Source: Actinomycetes bacterium (lineage in GTDB: Bacteria > Actinomycetota > Acidimicrobiia > Acidimicrobiales > Acidimicrobiaceae). From it: a stretch of DNA of 63,245 nt. Shown here piece after piece: positions 27,295-38,035 of the stretch (position 1 is its first letter; the number at the start of each line of letters is the position of its first letter). The notes under the pieces are model-generated. The model was not told the DNA's origin, searched no databases, and worked only from the letters and a program-made list of their open reading frames with translations. The DNA is taken from the NCBI GenBank assembly GCA_021803345.1, contig JAJZLS010000090.1:1-63245 (forward strand). Direction: 5' to 3'. A program made the translations under genes and the position numbers.

Positions 27295-29514
27295 TTGCCA
27301 GGTATGAAATTTATGTCACAAGAATCTTTGCTTTCTGATTTGAACCCGGCACAAAGACAGGCCGTAACGCATATAGGTGGACCCCTGGTTGTGATAGCTG
27401 GGGCCGGTTCGGGCAAGACAAGGGTGCTGACAAGGCGGATTGCTTATCTGATCGAACAGATGCAAATCTCCCCCTATGAGATTCTCGCAATTACATTCAC
27501 CAACAAGGCAGCATCAGAAATGCGCCGCAGGCTAGTTGACCTGGTTGGTCCCGTGGCAGAAAAAATGTGGGTGTCTACCTTTCATAGTGCGTGTGTAAGG
27601 ATATTGCGTCAACATGCAACAGCGCTGGGGTTCAAATCAAGCTTTACCATTTATGATCAAGCGGATTCGATAAGGCTGGTTGGATATGTTGCCAGGGATT
27701 TGGACTTGGATGCTAAGAGGTTTCCGCCTAGGAGCCTGGCTTCCCATATCTCCTCCGCCAAGGCTGACCTGATTGACCCAGTTCAGTATTTGGACGTAGC
27801 CAGAAACATCTTTGAAAGGAAGATCGGAGAGGTCTATCAGGAGTACCAACGCCGACTGTTAGCAGCGTCCGCAATGGATTTTGATGATCTGCTGAATATG
27901 ACGGTGAAACTTTTTGAGGAGTTTCCTGAAGTGTTGGATCACTACCAAAGGCGATTTCTCCACTTATTGGTCGATGAATATCAAGATACCAATAAAGTTC
28001 AAAACCGGCTGGTTGCATTACTGGGGGCAGAGTCGCGTAACGTATTTGTGGTTGGGGATTCTGACCAGAGTGTCTATGGATTCCGTGGCGCTGATATGAC
28101 AAATATTTTGGAATTCGAAAAGTTCTTTCCCGACGCTGAGACTGTGGTTCTTGAACAGAACTATCGATCAACTCAGACCATTCTTGATGCTGCAAATGCA
28201 GTAATCGCTAATAATTTTTCCCGCTTACCTAAGAATCTCTGGACCAGTGAAGGTCAAGGCGAGCCGATAAGACTTTACAAGGCGCCAAGTGATCGCGAGG
28301 AAGCCGCATATGTGGCAAATCAGATTGCTGAGCTGACTTCACTGGAAAACTCATTTTCCGATATAGCTGTTTTTTACCGCACCAACTCCCAATCGAGAAT
28401 ATTGGAAGAGGAGTTTGTAAGGCGGGCGATCCCATACCGGGTTATCGGTGGAACAAGATTTTACGATAGGAAAGAAATCAAAGACCTTCTTGCTTATTTG
28501 CGGTTAATCGTCAATCCCCAAGACGAGGTGTCGCTACGCAGGATTATCAATGTTCCCAAGCGGGGCGTGGGCGATGCTTCGCTTTCCAAGGTCGATCTCT
28601 ATGCAAATATGTCGGGAATGCATCTTTTTGATGCACTATCGCATGCGGCACTGGCAGGCGTGTCAGGGAAGGCTCTATCTGGTCTCAACGGGCTGCTGCA
28701 GCTGCTTGAGGCGGCAAGAGATCTGGTGAAAAGCGAAACTTCGGTACCTGAATTAATCAGATTTATACTGAACGAATCCGGTTATATGGATGAGTTGAAG
28801 GCTGAGAAGTCGGTTGAAGCGGCGGGTCGGCTCGAGAATCTGGAAGAATTTATTCGGGTAGGTGAAGAGCACATTAGTCTTCAGGATCTTCTTGAAGATG
28901 TAGCTTTAGTGTCAGCAACAGATGAAGATGTGCCTGATTCGACTGTGGTAATGATGACGCTTCATACCGCAAAGGGACTCGAGTTTCCCGTGGTATTTCT
29001 AACTGGTATGGAGGATGGTATGTTTCCTCATCAGCGCTCCTTAGTAGACCCGCAGGAGTTAGAAGAGGAACGAAGGCTGTGTTACGTGGGAATAACCAGA
29101 GCCATGCAAAGACTTTATCTTACTTTGGCGTCGCAAAGGGGACAATGGGGGGAAGGGCTCTCTAATCCTCCAAGCAGGTTTATAGATGAGATCCCGCGGA
29201 TTTTAGTGGAAGATATTTCTCCCAAGCGAAGTACAGCCTCCCTTTCATATTTCGGTTCGCTAAATAACAGCCAATTTAAGTCCAACGGCGAGCCGGAAGC
29301 CCGAAGCCAGAGAAGATCCGCATTTAACAACAATTCTCATGCGGCCGGTCTGGATGATCTCAAGATTGGGGATGATATCGTTCATGGGAAGTGGGGAGAA
29401 GGGGTTGTAACTTCCATAAAAGGAAGTGGTGAGAAGACCGAGATTCGGGTCAGATTCCCGGTAATAGGCGAAAAGACCCTACTACTCTCGCTTGCCCCGA
29501 TAAAAAAGGCATAA
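27295..29514 (+). CDS. pcrA: ATP-dependent DNA helicase, UvrD/PcrA type
   Basis: A superfamily 1A 3'-5' helicase for repair and plasmid or fork processing. Visible motifs are I (AGAGSGKT), Ia (ITFTNKAASEM), II (VDEYQDTN), III (VGDSDQSVYGFRGAD), V (TLHTAKGLEFPVVFL) and VI (RRLCYVGITRAMQRL). The C-terminal Tudor-like domain, LKIGDDIVHGKWGEGVV, is typical of PcrA. The open frame begins at TTG 27295, but ATG 27304 or ATG 27313 are equally possible. Its place directly before the sucCD region is conserved in actinobacteria. Confidence 0.95.
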   Translation: MPGMKFMSQESLLSDLNPAQRQAVTHIGGPLVVIAGAGSGKTRVLTRRIAYLIEQMQISPYEILAITFTNKAASEMRRRLVDLVGPVAEKMWVSTFHSACVRILRQHATALGFKSSFTIYDQADSIRLVGYVARDLDLDAKRFPPRSLASHISSAKADLIDPVQYLDVARNIFERKIGEVYQEYQRRLLAASAMDFDDLLNMTVKLFEEFPEVLDHYQRRFLHLLVDEYQDTNKVQNRLVALLGAESRNVFVVGDSDQSVYGFRGADMTNILEFEKFFPDAETVVLEQNYRSTQTILDAANAVIANNFSRLPKNLWTSEGQGEPIRLYKAPSDREEAAYVANQIAELTSLENSFSDIAVFYRTNSQSRILEEEFVRRAIPYRVIGGTRFYDRKEIKDLLAYLRLIVNPQDEVSLRRIINVPKRGVGDASLSKVDLYANMSGMHLFDALSHAALAGVSGKALSGLNGLLQLLEAARDLVKSETSVPELIRFILNESGYMDELKAEKSVEAAGRLENLEEFIRVGEEHISLQDLLEDVALVSATDEDVPDSTVVMMTLHTAKGLEFPVVFLTGMEDGMFPHQRSLVDPQELEEERRLCYVGITRAMQRLYLTLASQRGQWGEGLSNPPSRFIDEIPRILVEDISPKRSTASLSYFGSLNNSQFKSNGEPEARSQRRSAFNNNSHAAGLDDLKIGDDIVHGKWGEGVVTSIKGSGEKTEIRVRFPVIGEKTLLLSLAPIKKA

Positions 29515-29590
29515 ATGGATGCTAGTGCGGTGAAATTTTAGCCGCTTTGAGCCTACGTTAACCTAATTCGAACTTTTCTCCGGTTTGAAG

Positions 29591-29619
29591 CGCCAGTAAA
29601 TGACTGGCCATAACTGGCG
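29591..29619. repeat. Nested inverted repeats downstream of pcrA
   Basis: GCCAGT (29592-29597) pairs with ACTGGC (29603-29608) over a 5-base loop. Alternatively CGCCAG (29591-29596) pairs with CTGGCG (29614-29619). The two pairings exclude each other. The element lies 77 bases after the pcrA stop and could slow or end transcription, although no T-run follows. Confidence 0.4.
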
Positions 29620-29705
29620 TGACAATAGTTCAAGCGATAATCCGTAATTGGGCAAAGGTTAGCCAAAGATTATCTTTGTAACCAAGATGGTCTGGTGGAT
29701 CTTCT

Positions 29706-30065
29706 CTAAGGCTGCGTAATAGTGTTTGAATGAACTACTAAAACTGTTGGGTTGGGCTTTTGGACCGAGTGATGTGCCGAGCTACTTGAAATGCCTGAGT
29801 AGTAAGAAGCGCCCAGGCCAACTCCAATCACAAGAACTAAACCTGTTACCAGGGTTCGAAGGTGTCGACGGAACTTTGATATTGGCAATTGGTACCCGGT
29901 TGCGATCTGGTTGGCTCTGAATTGAGTGGCGGTAGTAGAAGGCGAAAAGATAGCGTTTACCTGAGATTTGATCTCACTCTCATCTAGGCCTAGCCAAGCA
30001 CCACTGCCTGGTTCCAGTACTTCGATTTGATCTTTGCTAAGTAGTATCGTCTTCACTTCTATCAC
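29706..30065 (-). CDS. Hypothetical single-pass membrane protein
   Basis: A 119-residue frame from GTG (complement of 30063-30065). The first 65 residues are mixed hydrophilic, with LLSKDQIEVLEPGSGAWLGL and FRANQIATGYQLPISKFRR. A basic stretch precedes one transmembrane helix (about 70-90), and a Ser/His/Pro-rich tail follows, probably outside the cell. The composition is protein-like and the helix is flanked by positive charges on the inside. The ribosome-binding site is weak. I do not recognise the family and it could be a chance frame. Confidence 0.45.
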   Translation of the reverse strand: MIEVKTILLSKDQIEVLEPGSGAWLGLDESEIKSQVNAIFSPSTTATQFRANQIATGYQLPISKFRRHLRTLVTGLVLVIGVGLGASYYSGISSSSAHHSVQKPNPTVLVVHSNTITQP

Positions 30066-30397
30066 CTACCGCTCGATGGCTATGTTTATCTATCGGCAAA
30101 GAGTCGATAAAGCTTTAGAAAATTAGAAAATAATTTATTAACAGCAATAGCCAGCCAAAACCCATTTATGGAAGTTGATTATTGGAGGTAGGGTTCAGCT
30201 ATATAAGCTAAGGGTTTTTCTCTTCACCGCAATAGACATCCCGGTTCCGGATTTAGGTGCTGGCTCAAGGGCACCAGTGGCCAAAGCCCAGGCAAATCCA
30301 TCCTATCCAGGTGCTAAGATAACGCTTTCAGCAGGTGCCTAAGGATTAATTAAGCTCAGACAACACACAGATCGTGGAAAGTTTCCGTTATTTGTTG
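30066..30397. other. Intergenic region upstream of the 29706 frame and downstream of the GGDEF–EAL gene
   Basis: About 330 bases of AT-rich sequence with no gene. It contains a short inverted repeat (GGTGC at 30256-30260 and GCACC at 30271-30275). The promoter of the minus-strand hypothetical gene should lie here, but no clear hexamers were found. Confidence 0.35.
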
Positions 30398-32740
30398 TCA
30401 GACAGTTAGATTGGTGTCGATTTCATCTAAAGGTACAGCAGAGCTGAACAAGTAACCCTGAGCGCGGGGACAACCGAGTTCCAAAAGGCGAGTTCGCTGA
30501 GATTCGGTTTCCACCCCTTCTGCTACAGTTTGGATTCCAAGGGCTTCTGCCAGGCGAATAATTGCGATCACTACGCTTTCATCGGAGCCGCTTACTCCTA
30601 TGCCGTCAATGAATGCCTTATCGATCTTGATTACATCGACCGGGAGGGTTCTTAGTTGCGCCAAACTCGAAAATCCGGTTCCGAAGTCGTCTATCGCAAT
30701 TGAGATTCCATTAGCCCTAAGGCGCATAAGGATTGTAGAAATAGCCTTGACATCTTGCATAAATATCGACTCGGTGATTTCCAAACCCAGGCGATTGGAG
30801 GGAAGTCTGGAGGTTTCTAAAATGTTTGCAATCGTTGAGAGAAATGACGAGTTTAACTGTTTTGACGACACGTTGACCCAAAGTCTGACATTTTTGAAAA
30901 ATGGGTCATGCTCCCGCTTGGCTGCCATATCGGTACAGGCCCTAAGTAGCGCCCAGGAACCAATGTCCGTGATTATGTCACTATCTTCCGCAATGGGAAT
31001 AAACAGATCTGGCGAAATATTACCCTTGGTGGGGTGTTCCCAACGAAGAAGCGCCTCAACTCCAGCGACGATCCCAGTTGACATGTCTAAGTTGGGTTGA
31101 TATACCAGGCTCAACTGCCGTCTGCTGATAGCTGATCGAAGGTCTACTTCGGTTTCGAATCTTTTGAGAATTTCCAGCCTTAGTTGTTCGTCAGCTAGAG
31201 AGAAAGTATTTCGTCCCCGATTTTTAGAGTTATACATGGCTGAGTCAGCTTGCCTTAAAAGTTCGTCAGCAGTGCTCTCATGCTCGCTGATAGCTACTCC
31301 GATACTACCGGTAAGGGTAATGGAACGACCCGAGATTACGGTTGGGACTCTAATAAGTTCAAGGATTTTCATAGCGAACGATTCTGCCTCTTTGGGGCCG
31401 TAAATGCCTTGTAGGACTATTACGAATTCATCCCCTCCTAATCGGCAAACTTCAGCCATCGGTTGCAAAGCCTTAGTTAGGCGGTTTGAGAGTTGAACGA
31501 TAAACTCGTCGCCATGGGCGTGTCCAAGGCTGTCATTGAGTAATTTGAAGCCATCCAGATCTACAAGGAAGACTGCAATTTGAGCCCCATTTCTTCGAAG
31601 CGCAAGCAAGTCATCTATGATTTGTGTCAGAGTTATCCGGTTGGGCAGTCCAGTCAAGGGATCGCAGGAAGCGTTTTGGCGTAAGATGTCCTGGTCTCTC
31701 GAGCGAGTAATTGCCAGTCCGACCAAGGTGGCCCAGTCGTCTAGAATTTTCCAGTGTTCGGGATCTGGATACCTGGTGTCGCCATAATATAGCGCAAAAG
31801 TAGCTATGACTTCTCCTTCATTGCCAAATATCGGCAATGAACAGCATGATCTAAGTCCATAGGCCAGGGCAAGCTCAGATATAGGTTCCCAGCTTGGATC
31901 TATTGAGATGTCGTAACTAACCGCTGGTACTCGAGTTGATGCCGCTCTAGCGCAGGTGCCTATTCCTGATTCGACTAGTAGGCCATTGGTTTTTTCCATG
32001 TAGGATTTCGGCAGGCTGGGCGCCGCCAGATATTTCATAATTCCGTTTTCTACGGTGAGAATAGAACACTTTGTACCTTCGGCTTCAGTCTGTCGTTCGA
32101 TGGAAACGACAAGAGTGGTCAGTACCTCCTCCAGTGAGCGGCTCGCAACGATATCGGTCATTATCTGTGAAGCCAGGCGTTCGTTTTGTCGGTCTTGCTC
32201 CAGATGATGGTTATTGTGGTGAAGTTCGAGTAGCATTGAGGCTTGTCTTGAAAGTGCTGTCAGTCCTTCAACGTGTTCGCTTGAATATTGGAAGGTCCCT
32301 TCTCCCCAGACGCACACAGAACCAATCGGCTGTCCTTCCGGTGTGAATAGCGGTACCCCGCAGTAATTTCCCACTTCCCCAATAATGACACTTGGATACT
32401 GATTGAAACGCTGGTCAATACTGGTGTCATTCACCGTCAGGGGTGCTGCATGGTCTACAACCAGGGGACAAAAACCGAATTCGTTGAGCGTGTTCGATCT
32501 GAGTCCTTTATTGCGAGCTGTATTCCAAACCGCATTTTTACCGACGATATTAACAGCTCCATGGGGTTTAGACAGCAGTTGCGCTGCAAGGCGGGCAATA
32601 TCTTGAAATATCGGGAACCAGGAGGGATCATCTAGCCGATACCGCCGTATGGCTTTTATCCTTTCTTCCTGACTGAATGTTAAGTTAGAGAGACGAGTTG
32701 ATTTAAGAATAAACCCGCTTTGCGCTTCACTCTCCGGCAT
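30398..32740 (-). CDS. GAF–GAF–GGDEF–EAL cyclic di-GMP turnover protein
   Basis: A soluble 780-residue protein. The first GAF domain (about 35-180) is of the type that follows RRYRLDD/FQDIARLAAQLL with a Cys in FGFCPLVV. The second GAF (about 195-350) has GTCARAA and RSCCSLPI. The GGDEF domain (ASCDPLTGLPNR, GGDEF near 435) and the EAL domain (GVEALLRWEHP, VNVSSKQL, LEITESIF, DDFGTGFSSL, KIDKAFIDGIG, AEGVETE) keep their catalytic signatures. It could therefore synthesise and degrade c-di-GMP under control of small ligands or redox state at the GAF domains. It is a single gene, divergent from the hydroxyacid dehydrogenase. A likely downstream effector is the PilZ synthase at 55928. Confidence 0.93.
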   Translation of the reverse strand: MPESEAQSGFILKSTRLSNLTFSQEERIKAIRRYRLDDPSWFPIFQDIARLAAQLLSKPHGAVNIVGKNAVWNTARNKGLRSNTLNEFGFCPLVVDHAAPLTVNDTSIDQRFNQYPSVIIGEVGNYCGVPLFTPEGQPIGSVCVWGEGTFQYSSEHVEGLTALSRQASMLLELHHNNHHLEQDRQNERLASQIMTDIVASRSLEEVLTTLVVSIERQTEAEGTKCSILTVENGIMKYLAAPSLPKSYMEKTNGLLVESGIGTCARAASTRVPAVSYDISIDPSWEPISELALAYGLRSCCSLPIFGNEGEVIATFALYYGDTRYPDPEHWKILDDWATLVGLAITRSRDQDILRQNASCDPLTGLPNRITLTQIIDDLLALRRNGAQIAVFLVDLDGFKLLNDSLGHAHGDEFIVQLSNRLTKALQPMAEVCRLGGDEFVIVLQGIYGPKEAESFAMKILELIRVPTVISGRSITLTGSIGVAISEHESTADELLRQADSAMYNSKNRGRNTFSLADEQLRLEILKRFETEVDLRSAISRRQLSLVYQPNLDMSTGIVAGVEALLRWEHPTKGNISPDLFIPIAEDSDIITDIGSWALLRACTDMAAKREHDPFFKNVRLWVNVSSKQLNSSFLSTIANILETSRLPSNRLGLEITESIFMQDVKAISTILMRLRANGISIAIDDFGTGFSSLAQLRTLPVDVIKIDKAFIDGIGVSGSDESVVIAIIRLAEALGIQTVAEGVETESQRTRLLELGCPRAQGYLFSSAVPLDEIDTNLTV

Positions 32741-32992
32741 TAACTCCTCTTCCTGACTGCATGATCTGGGATTTTACCAGCGCTTAAGGATTCAGTCTCA
32801 TGATTTTTTAGGTTATGACGCGAGTTGTTCGGATATTTACTGGGTCGAAGCTAATTTTTCCCAAACGGTCAGAAGAGGTTGAACCCAATAGTGGGGAGTT
32901 CGTGTGGTTATAGAATCGTGGATTAGGGAAATAAAGCTGAGACTGGACACCCGGCCTGTTCTCGCAACCTTTATCAAGGAGTTGGAAAGTCC

Positions 32993-34012
32993 GTGCCAGA
33001 AGTTAACTTCAAAAGGAAAAAGCCATTTAGTGCAAAGATAGCTGCTGCAGGATCAGCAGACGCGGGGAGGCATTTTGCCAGTTTGGCTTCCACATTGGGT
33101 ATAGATCACGAATTTGTGGAAATTGATCATTTAGGAGAAGTTAAAAATGCTGCTGACCTCGATTTAGTAACGGAGGTGGAGTTGTTGTGGTGTCACGGCA
33201 GATTTAGCGGCGAGTGGGTAGTGAAGGCTGCAAGTATTTTTCCTAATCTCAGCTGGATTCATTCTGACTTTGTGGGTGTCGATGCTTTGCCATTAGGCGA
33301 ATTCGCTAAACGAGGCTTGCTGTTGACAAATGGTGGTGACAATTTTGCTCGCCCCATGGCTGAGTGGGCGGTGCTTGGTATTTTGGCCTCTGCGAAAAGA
33401 ATGACCTGGTTCGTTCGCAATTCGGACAATGCCAAATGGGACAACTCGATTGAGCTGAGGGAATTACAGGGGGCCAAGGTTTTGCTGCTTGGAATGGGCT
33501 CGGTTAATTCTCTTGTAGCGCAAATGTTGAAGGGATTCGGGGCAGAGATTGTGGGGTGGAGCAGAACTTTACGGCCACAAGAAGAGGACGGCATACGCAG
33601 CATTACCGGGGAGGCTTGGCAAAGTGAGATTACTCAGGCTGATTATGTGGTGGTGGGGCTTCCTATGACCAAAGCAACCAGGGGAATAATCAACCAGAGT
33701 GTGTTGGAGTCAATGAAAGATGATGTCACGATAGTCAATCTTTCGCGCGGAGGATTGATCGACCATGACGCGCTGGTCAAGGTGCTCGACCGGAAGAAGA
33801 TACGGTTTGCACTGCTTGATGCATATGAGGTTGAACCTTTGCCGTCGTCTGATCCCCTCTGGCGAAGAGAAAACGTCCTGGTGCTTCCTCATCACAGTTG
33901 GTCATCCCCTAAGGTAACTGAAAACACCGTTCAGCGTATGCGCTCTTTGTTGGCTACCTGGGTTGCCGGAGAGCCGATAGAAGATGCAGTTGACTATGGT
34001 GCCGGTTATTGA
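32993..34012 (+). CDS. D-isomer 2-hydroxyacid dehydrogenase family protein
   Basis: The 339-residue NAD(P)-dependent oxidoreductase has a C-terminal Rossmann domain with VLLLGMGSVNSLVAQMLKGFG, followed by DYVVVGLPMTKATRGIINQ, VNLSRGGLIDHDAL, LDAYEVEPLP and VLPHHSWSS. These give the catalytic Arg (SRGG), Glu (YEVEPLP) and His (PHHSWSS). The nucleotide loop reads GMGSVN, with Asn where the third Gly of GxGxxG is usual. The substrate is unknown. The start is GTG 32993 with AAGGAG about 11 bases upstream. It converges with glnD. Confidence 0.88.
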   Translation: MPEVNFKRKKPFSAKIAAAGSADAGRHFASLASTLGIDHEFVEIDHLGEVKNAADLDLVTEVELLWCHGRFSGEWVVKAASIFPNLSWIHSDFVGVDALPLGEFAKRGLLLTNGGDNFARPMAEWAVLGILASAKRMTWFVRNSDNAKWDNSIELRELQGAKVLLLGMGSVNSLVAQMLKGFGAEIVGWSRTLRPQEEDGIRSITGEAWQSEITQADYVVVGLPMTKATRGIINQSVLESMKDDVTIVNLSRGGLIDHDALVKVLDRKKIRFALLDAYEVEPLPSSDPLWRRENVLVLPHHSWSSPKVTENTVQRMRSLLATWVAGEPIEDAVDYGAGY

Positions 34013-34036
34013 CCGCTGGGCGATACTGAGACAATG

Positions 34037-36367
34037 TTATGATGCAGTCTCTGATTCAAGCACATCCAAAATTGCTGCACTAAGCTCGCTCAACGAGTGC
34101 ATGTCTGTAATTGGCGATCCGTCACTGTCTGTCACATAGAAACTGTCAATAACATCGTCTCCAAGAGTAGTTAATTTGGCGTGCGCTATAGAGAGCGACA
34201 TCTTTGCCATCACGCTGGAAATGTCATGTAGCAGTCCGATTCTATCGGTGGCCCAAACTTCCACAACGGTGGCTCTGGAAGAGGCTTTCGGTGCAACGAC
34301 TACACGGGAGGGAACCATTTTTACTCCCGAGCGTCTTTTGGCCCTGGAATAGTTCTTCGCCTTATTTTCAAGCCGTTCAGGAAGGCTCGAGGGTTCGTCA
34401 AAGCTCTTTTGCAACTCTTTTTTGAATCGGATCCAATCTGGCGGCCTGTTAGGATTTGGCCGGAGTTGGAAGATCTCAATTGCTGAGGAATTCTTGGACC
34501 CAATTCTTGCTGAAAGTATCTCAACTCCCATTAGAGCCAGAGTACCGGTGACCAAAGAAAATAGACCTGGCTTATCTGGAGCAACAATTTTAAGAGATTC
34601 GGTGTCTGCCTCCATTGCCCATGCGTTATTTGCCTGCTCGATGAGGCAGTCGAATCTATCTCCGGGAAAATCATCTTCTTGGGGTTGGCTACCCTCAAGA
34701 GTGAGGATGGTCTTGCTGGCCAATTCAGAAATCAACTTGGCTTTCCAGTTACTCCACGCGCTTGGTCCTGTTGCCAAAGAGTCTGCTTCGGTCAATACTT
34801 CCAGAATCTCGACCAACAGGGGATCCTTGAGAGCTTGAGCTACCTGGGTGATTGTACTTGGGTCGTTGAGGTCTCTTCTAGTGGCAGTGTCCGCCAAAGT
34901 GAGATGATTTGTTACGAGCGCGGTGACTACGTCCGTATCTGACTGATCCATCCCAAAGCGTGAACATATGGCCGGAACAATCTTGGCCCCCTCTTCCGTG
35001 TGGTCTCCATTAAGCCCCTTGCCAATGTCATGAAGAAGCGCACCTATTAAAAGCAGGTCGGGACGTTTTACTCTTCTTCGCATTTGCGAGGCATTTGCAA
35101 CGGTTTCCAAAAGATGCCTGTCTACGGTGTAGGTGTGATACGCGTTTCTTTGAGGTTTGGAACGAACGTAGGTCCATTCGGGAAGGATCAGTTCGAATAG
35201 ACGGAAATGATCCAGTGCTTCTGCGGTTCTTATCATCGGTTTCCCTATGGATAAGAATGAAATTAAATCAAGAAACTCTTGCTCGCTAAATCGTTTGGGT
35301 GTTTGGAGATTGGAACTGGCAAACTTTTCTAAGGCTTGTTCTGAAATTCTCAAGTTATGGGTTCCCGCCAAAACAGCCAGTTTGAGAAGCATTGAAAAAG
35401 TGGGACGTATCCCATCTTCCAGGTGTATATCGATTTCATAGCCATTGGAAACGAAAGGTTCTGGGATTTCAAGCTTTTTATTCGGTTTCCGGTTCAGCGA
35501 ACCAAGCAGGTTATGCGCCACGGTGTCAAAGGCAAAGGAAATTGTTTTACCGGCTTGAGCCACGTGCTCCATCAATCTATCGGCGTCTCTAAAACCGAGT
35601 GCTTCCGCCAGTGCGTCCTGATCTTCGAGTCCAAGCCGGTTGCCTGATCTGGGGTTTTTGTGGTGCAGCATCATTCGGGTATCTTGCAGGATTTTTTGAG
35701 CGTCATAAATGCTCAAAAGCCCTGTACCCAACAGGTCATTTCCCTCAAGAATTTCCAGAGACTTCAGAACAGTAAAGTCTCTAAGCCCGCCTTTTGCCTC
35801 TTTTAAATCAGGCTCTAAAAGGTATGCCAATTCCCCGGCTTCCTCGTGGCGGGTACGCGCATATTCAATTACGGCGGGCAACACGGTTTTTCGATGCCTG
35901 TGCCATTCTTTGGCTAGAAGTTGCTCCAGCTCTTGAACGAGTGCGACATCTCCAGCGATCAATCTGGGTCGGCAGAGTCCGCTGAGTACGCGTGGGTCCC
36001 GCAATGCAAGCTTTACCGCTTCTTTTGGAGTCCTAACTGAATTATCAATTTTTAGTCCGCTGTCCCAGATCGGGTACCAAATCGATTGTGCCAACGTTTC
36101 TATATCGACTTTTGGTTTATGGAGCAGCAGTAGGTCAAGATCACTATTTGGCGTGAGTTCGTAGTCTGCATAGCTGCCTAGCGCGATCAGGGCGGTATTT
36201 GGCGTATTTGGATAAAGGGTTTTTAATAGGCTGTCGCAAAGGTCGGTTAATTCAGTAGCCAGACTTTTAGGGTCTATGAATGCCTGCTCGATCAGCGCTG
36301 TTCGAGTTTCTTTGAATATCTCAATTGTTAGCTGTTCAGCGCTCATTGTCGGTCGGTTTATTTCCAC
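34037..36367 (-). CDS. glnD: [Protein-PII] uridylyltransferase/uridylyl-removing enzyme
   Basis: GlnD senses glutamine and modifies PII. The nucleotidyltransferase domain carries GSYADYELTPNSDLDLLLL, the HD domain carries LLIGALLHDIGKGLNGDHTEEGA, and two ACT domains follow (VAPDKPGLFSLVTG and VWATDRIGLLHDISSVMA). The length is 776 aa. The frame opens at GTG (complement of 36365-36367); an ATG seven codons later is possible. It is downstream of glnB on the same strand, separated by 80 bases that contain a GC-rich hairpin. Confidence 0.94.
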   Translation of the reverse strand: MEINRPTMSAEQLTIEIFKETRTALIEQAFIDPKSLATELTDLCDSLLKTLYPNTPNTALIALGSYADYELTPNSDLDLLLLHKPKVDIETLAQSIWYPIWDSGLKIDNSVRTPKEAVKLALRDPRVLSGLCRPRLIAGDVALVQELEQLLAKEWHRHRKTVLPAVIEYARTRHEEAGELAYLLEPDLKEAKGGLRDFTVLKSLEILEGNDLLGTGLLSIYDAQKILQDTRMMLHHKNPRSGNRLGLEDQDALAEALGFRDADRLMEHVAQAGKTISFAFDTVAHNLLGSLNRKPNKKLEIPEPFVSNGYEIDIHLEDGIRPTFSMLLKLAVLAGTHNLRISEQALEKFASSNLQTPKRFSEQEFLDLISFLSIGKPMIRTAEALDHFRLFELILPEWTYVRSKPQRNAYHTYTVDRHLLETVANASQMRRRVKRPDLLLIGALLHDIGKGLNGDHTEEGAKIVPAICSRFGMDQSDTDVVTALVTNHLTLADTATRRDLNDPSTITQVAQALKDPLLVEILEVLTEADSLATGPSAWSNWKAKLISELASKTILTLEGSQPQEDDFPGDRFDCLIEQANNAWAMEADTESLKIVAPDKPGLFSLVTGTLALMGVEILSARIGSKNSSAIEIFQLRPNPNRPPDWIRFKKELQKSFDEPSSLPERLENKAKNYSRAKRRSGVKMVPSRVVVAPKASSRATVVEVWATDRIGLLHDISSVMAKMSLSIAHAKLTTLGDDVIDSFYVTDSDGSPITDMHSLSELSAAILDVLESETAS

Positions 36368-36402
36368 TCAGGCTAGGGCTGGTCCGGTGAATGCAATAGT
36401 AA

Positions 36403-36431
36403 TGGGGCGGCTCTAGTATAAGGCCGCCCCA
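36403..36431 (-). terminator. GC-rich hairpin between glnB and glnD (attenuator/terminator candidate)
   Basis: TGGGGCGGC (36403-36411) pairs perfectly with GCCGCCCCA (36423-36431) around an 11-base loop. It lies just after the glnB stop. On the minus strand the stem is followed by TTACTATT, an imperfect T-run, so partial read-through into glnD is plausible. It would set a higher level of PII than of its modifying enzyme. Confidence 0.55.
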
Positions 36432-36447
36432 AAATAGGTGTTAGCTG

Positions 36448-37565
<1,118 letters not shown>

Positions 37566-37979
37566 GTGGATCGTCGTTATCGAGTTGTTGTAGCCAAGCC
37601 TGGACTAGATGGTCACGACAGGGGTGTAAAAGTAATTGCCAGGGCTCTCAGAGACTCTGGTTTTGAAGTCATTTACACCGGGCTGCACCAGACTCCGGAG
37701 CAAATTGTTCAAGCTGTGATCCAAGAAGACGCCGATGCGCTCGGTCTATCACTTCTCTCGGGCGCCCATATGACGTTGGTACCCAAGATTTTCCAACTCC
37801 TCAAAGAGCAGGGCGTGGAGGACGTTTTGGTGGTAGTGGGAGGGATAATTCCCGACAATGATATTCCACTACTCAAAGAGATAGGTGTAGCAGAGGTATT
37901 TACGCCAGGATCTTCTTTGCCAACTATATCTGAGTGGCTCGAGAAAGCTCTTGATAATAGGGAGCGCGCAGCGGAATAG
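37566..37979 (+). CDS. Cobalamin (B12)-binding domain protein, methylmalonyl-CoA mutase small-domain type
   Basis: A stand-alone B12-binding domain: RVVVAKPGLDGHDRGVKVIARALRD contains the DxHxxG motif with the cobalt-ligand His, and LSLLSGAHMTL and VVVGGIIPDNDIPLL complete the fold. It matches the C-terminal domain of methylmalonyl-CoA mutase and the small subunit of split acyl-CoA mutases. No mutase catalytic subunit is encoded nearby, so the partner must be elsewhere. GTG 37566 is preferred because family members begin just before RVVVAKPG; an in-frame TTG at 37527 would add 13 residues. TACAAT lies 8 bases before this GTG and there is no Shine-Dalgarno, so the mRNA may be leaderless. It directly precedes sucCD, which act on the mutase product succinyl-CoA. 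Confidence 0.88.
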   Translation: MDRRYRVVVAKPGLDGHDRGVKVIARALRDSGFEVIYTGLHQTPEQIVQAVIQEDADALGLSLLSGAHMTLVPKIFQLLKEQGVEDVLVVVGGIIPDNDIPLLKEIGVAEVFTPGSSLPTISEWLEKALDNRERAAE

Positions 37980-38035
37980 CAAAGCAGTCGTATCTAAATG
38001 CACGTCTAACTACCTAGGTTAAGGAGATATCAAAG

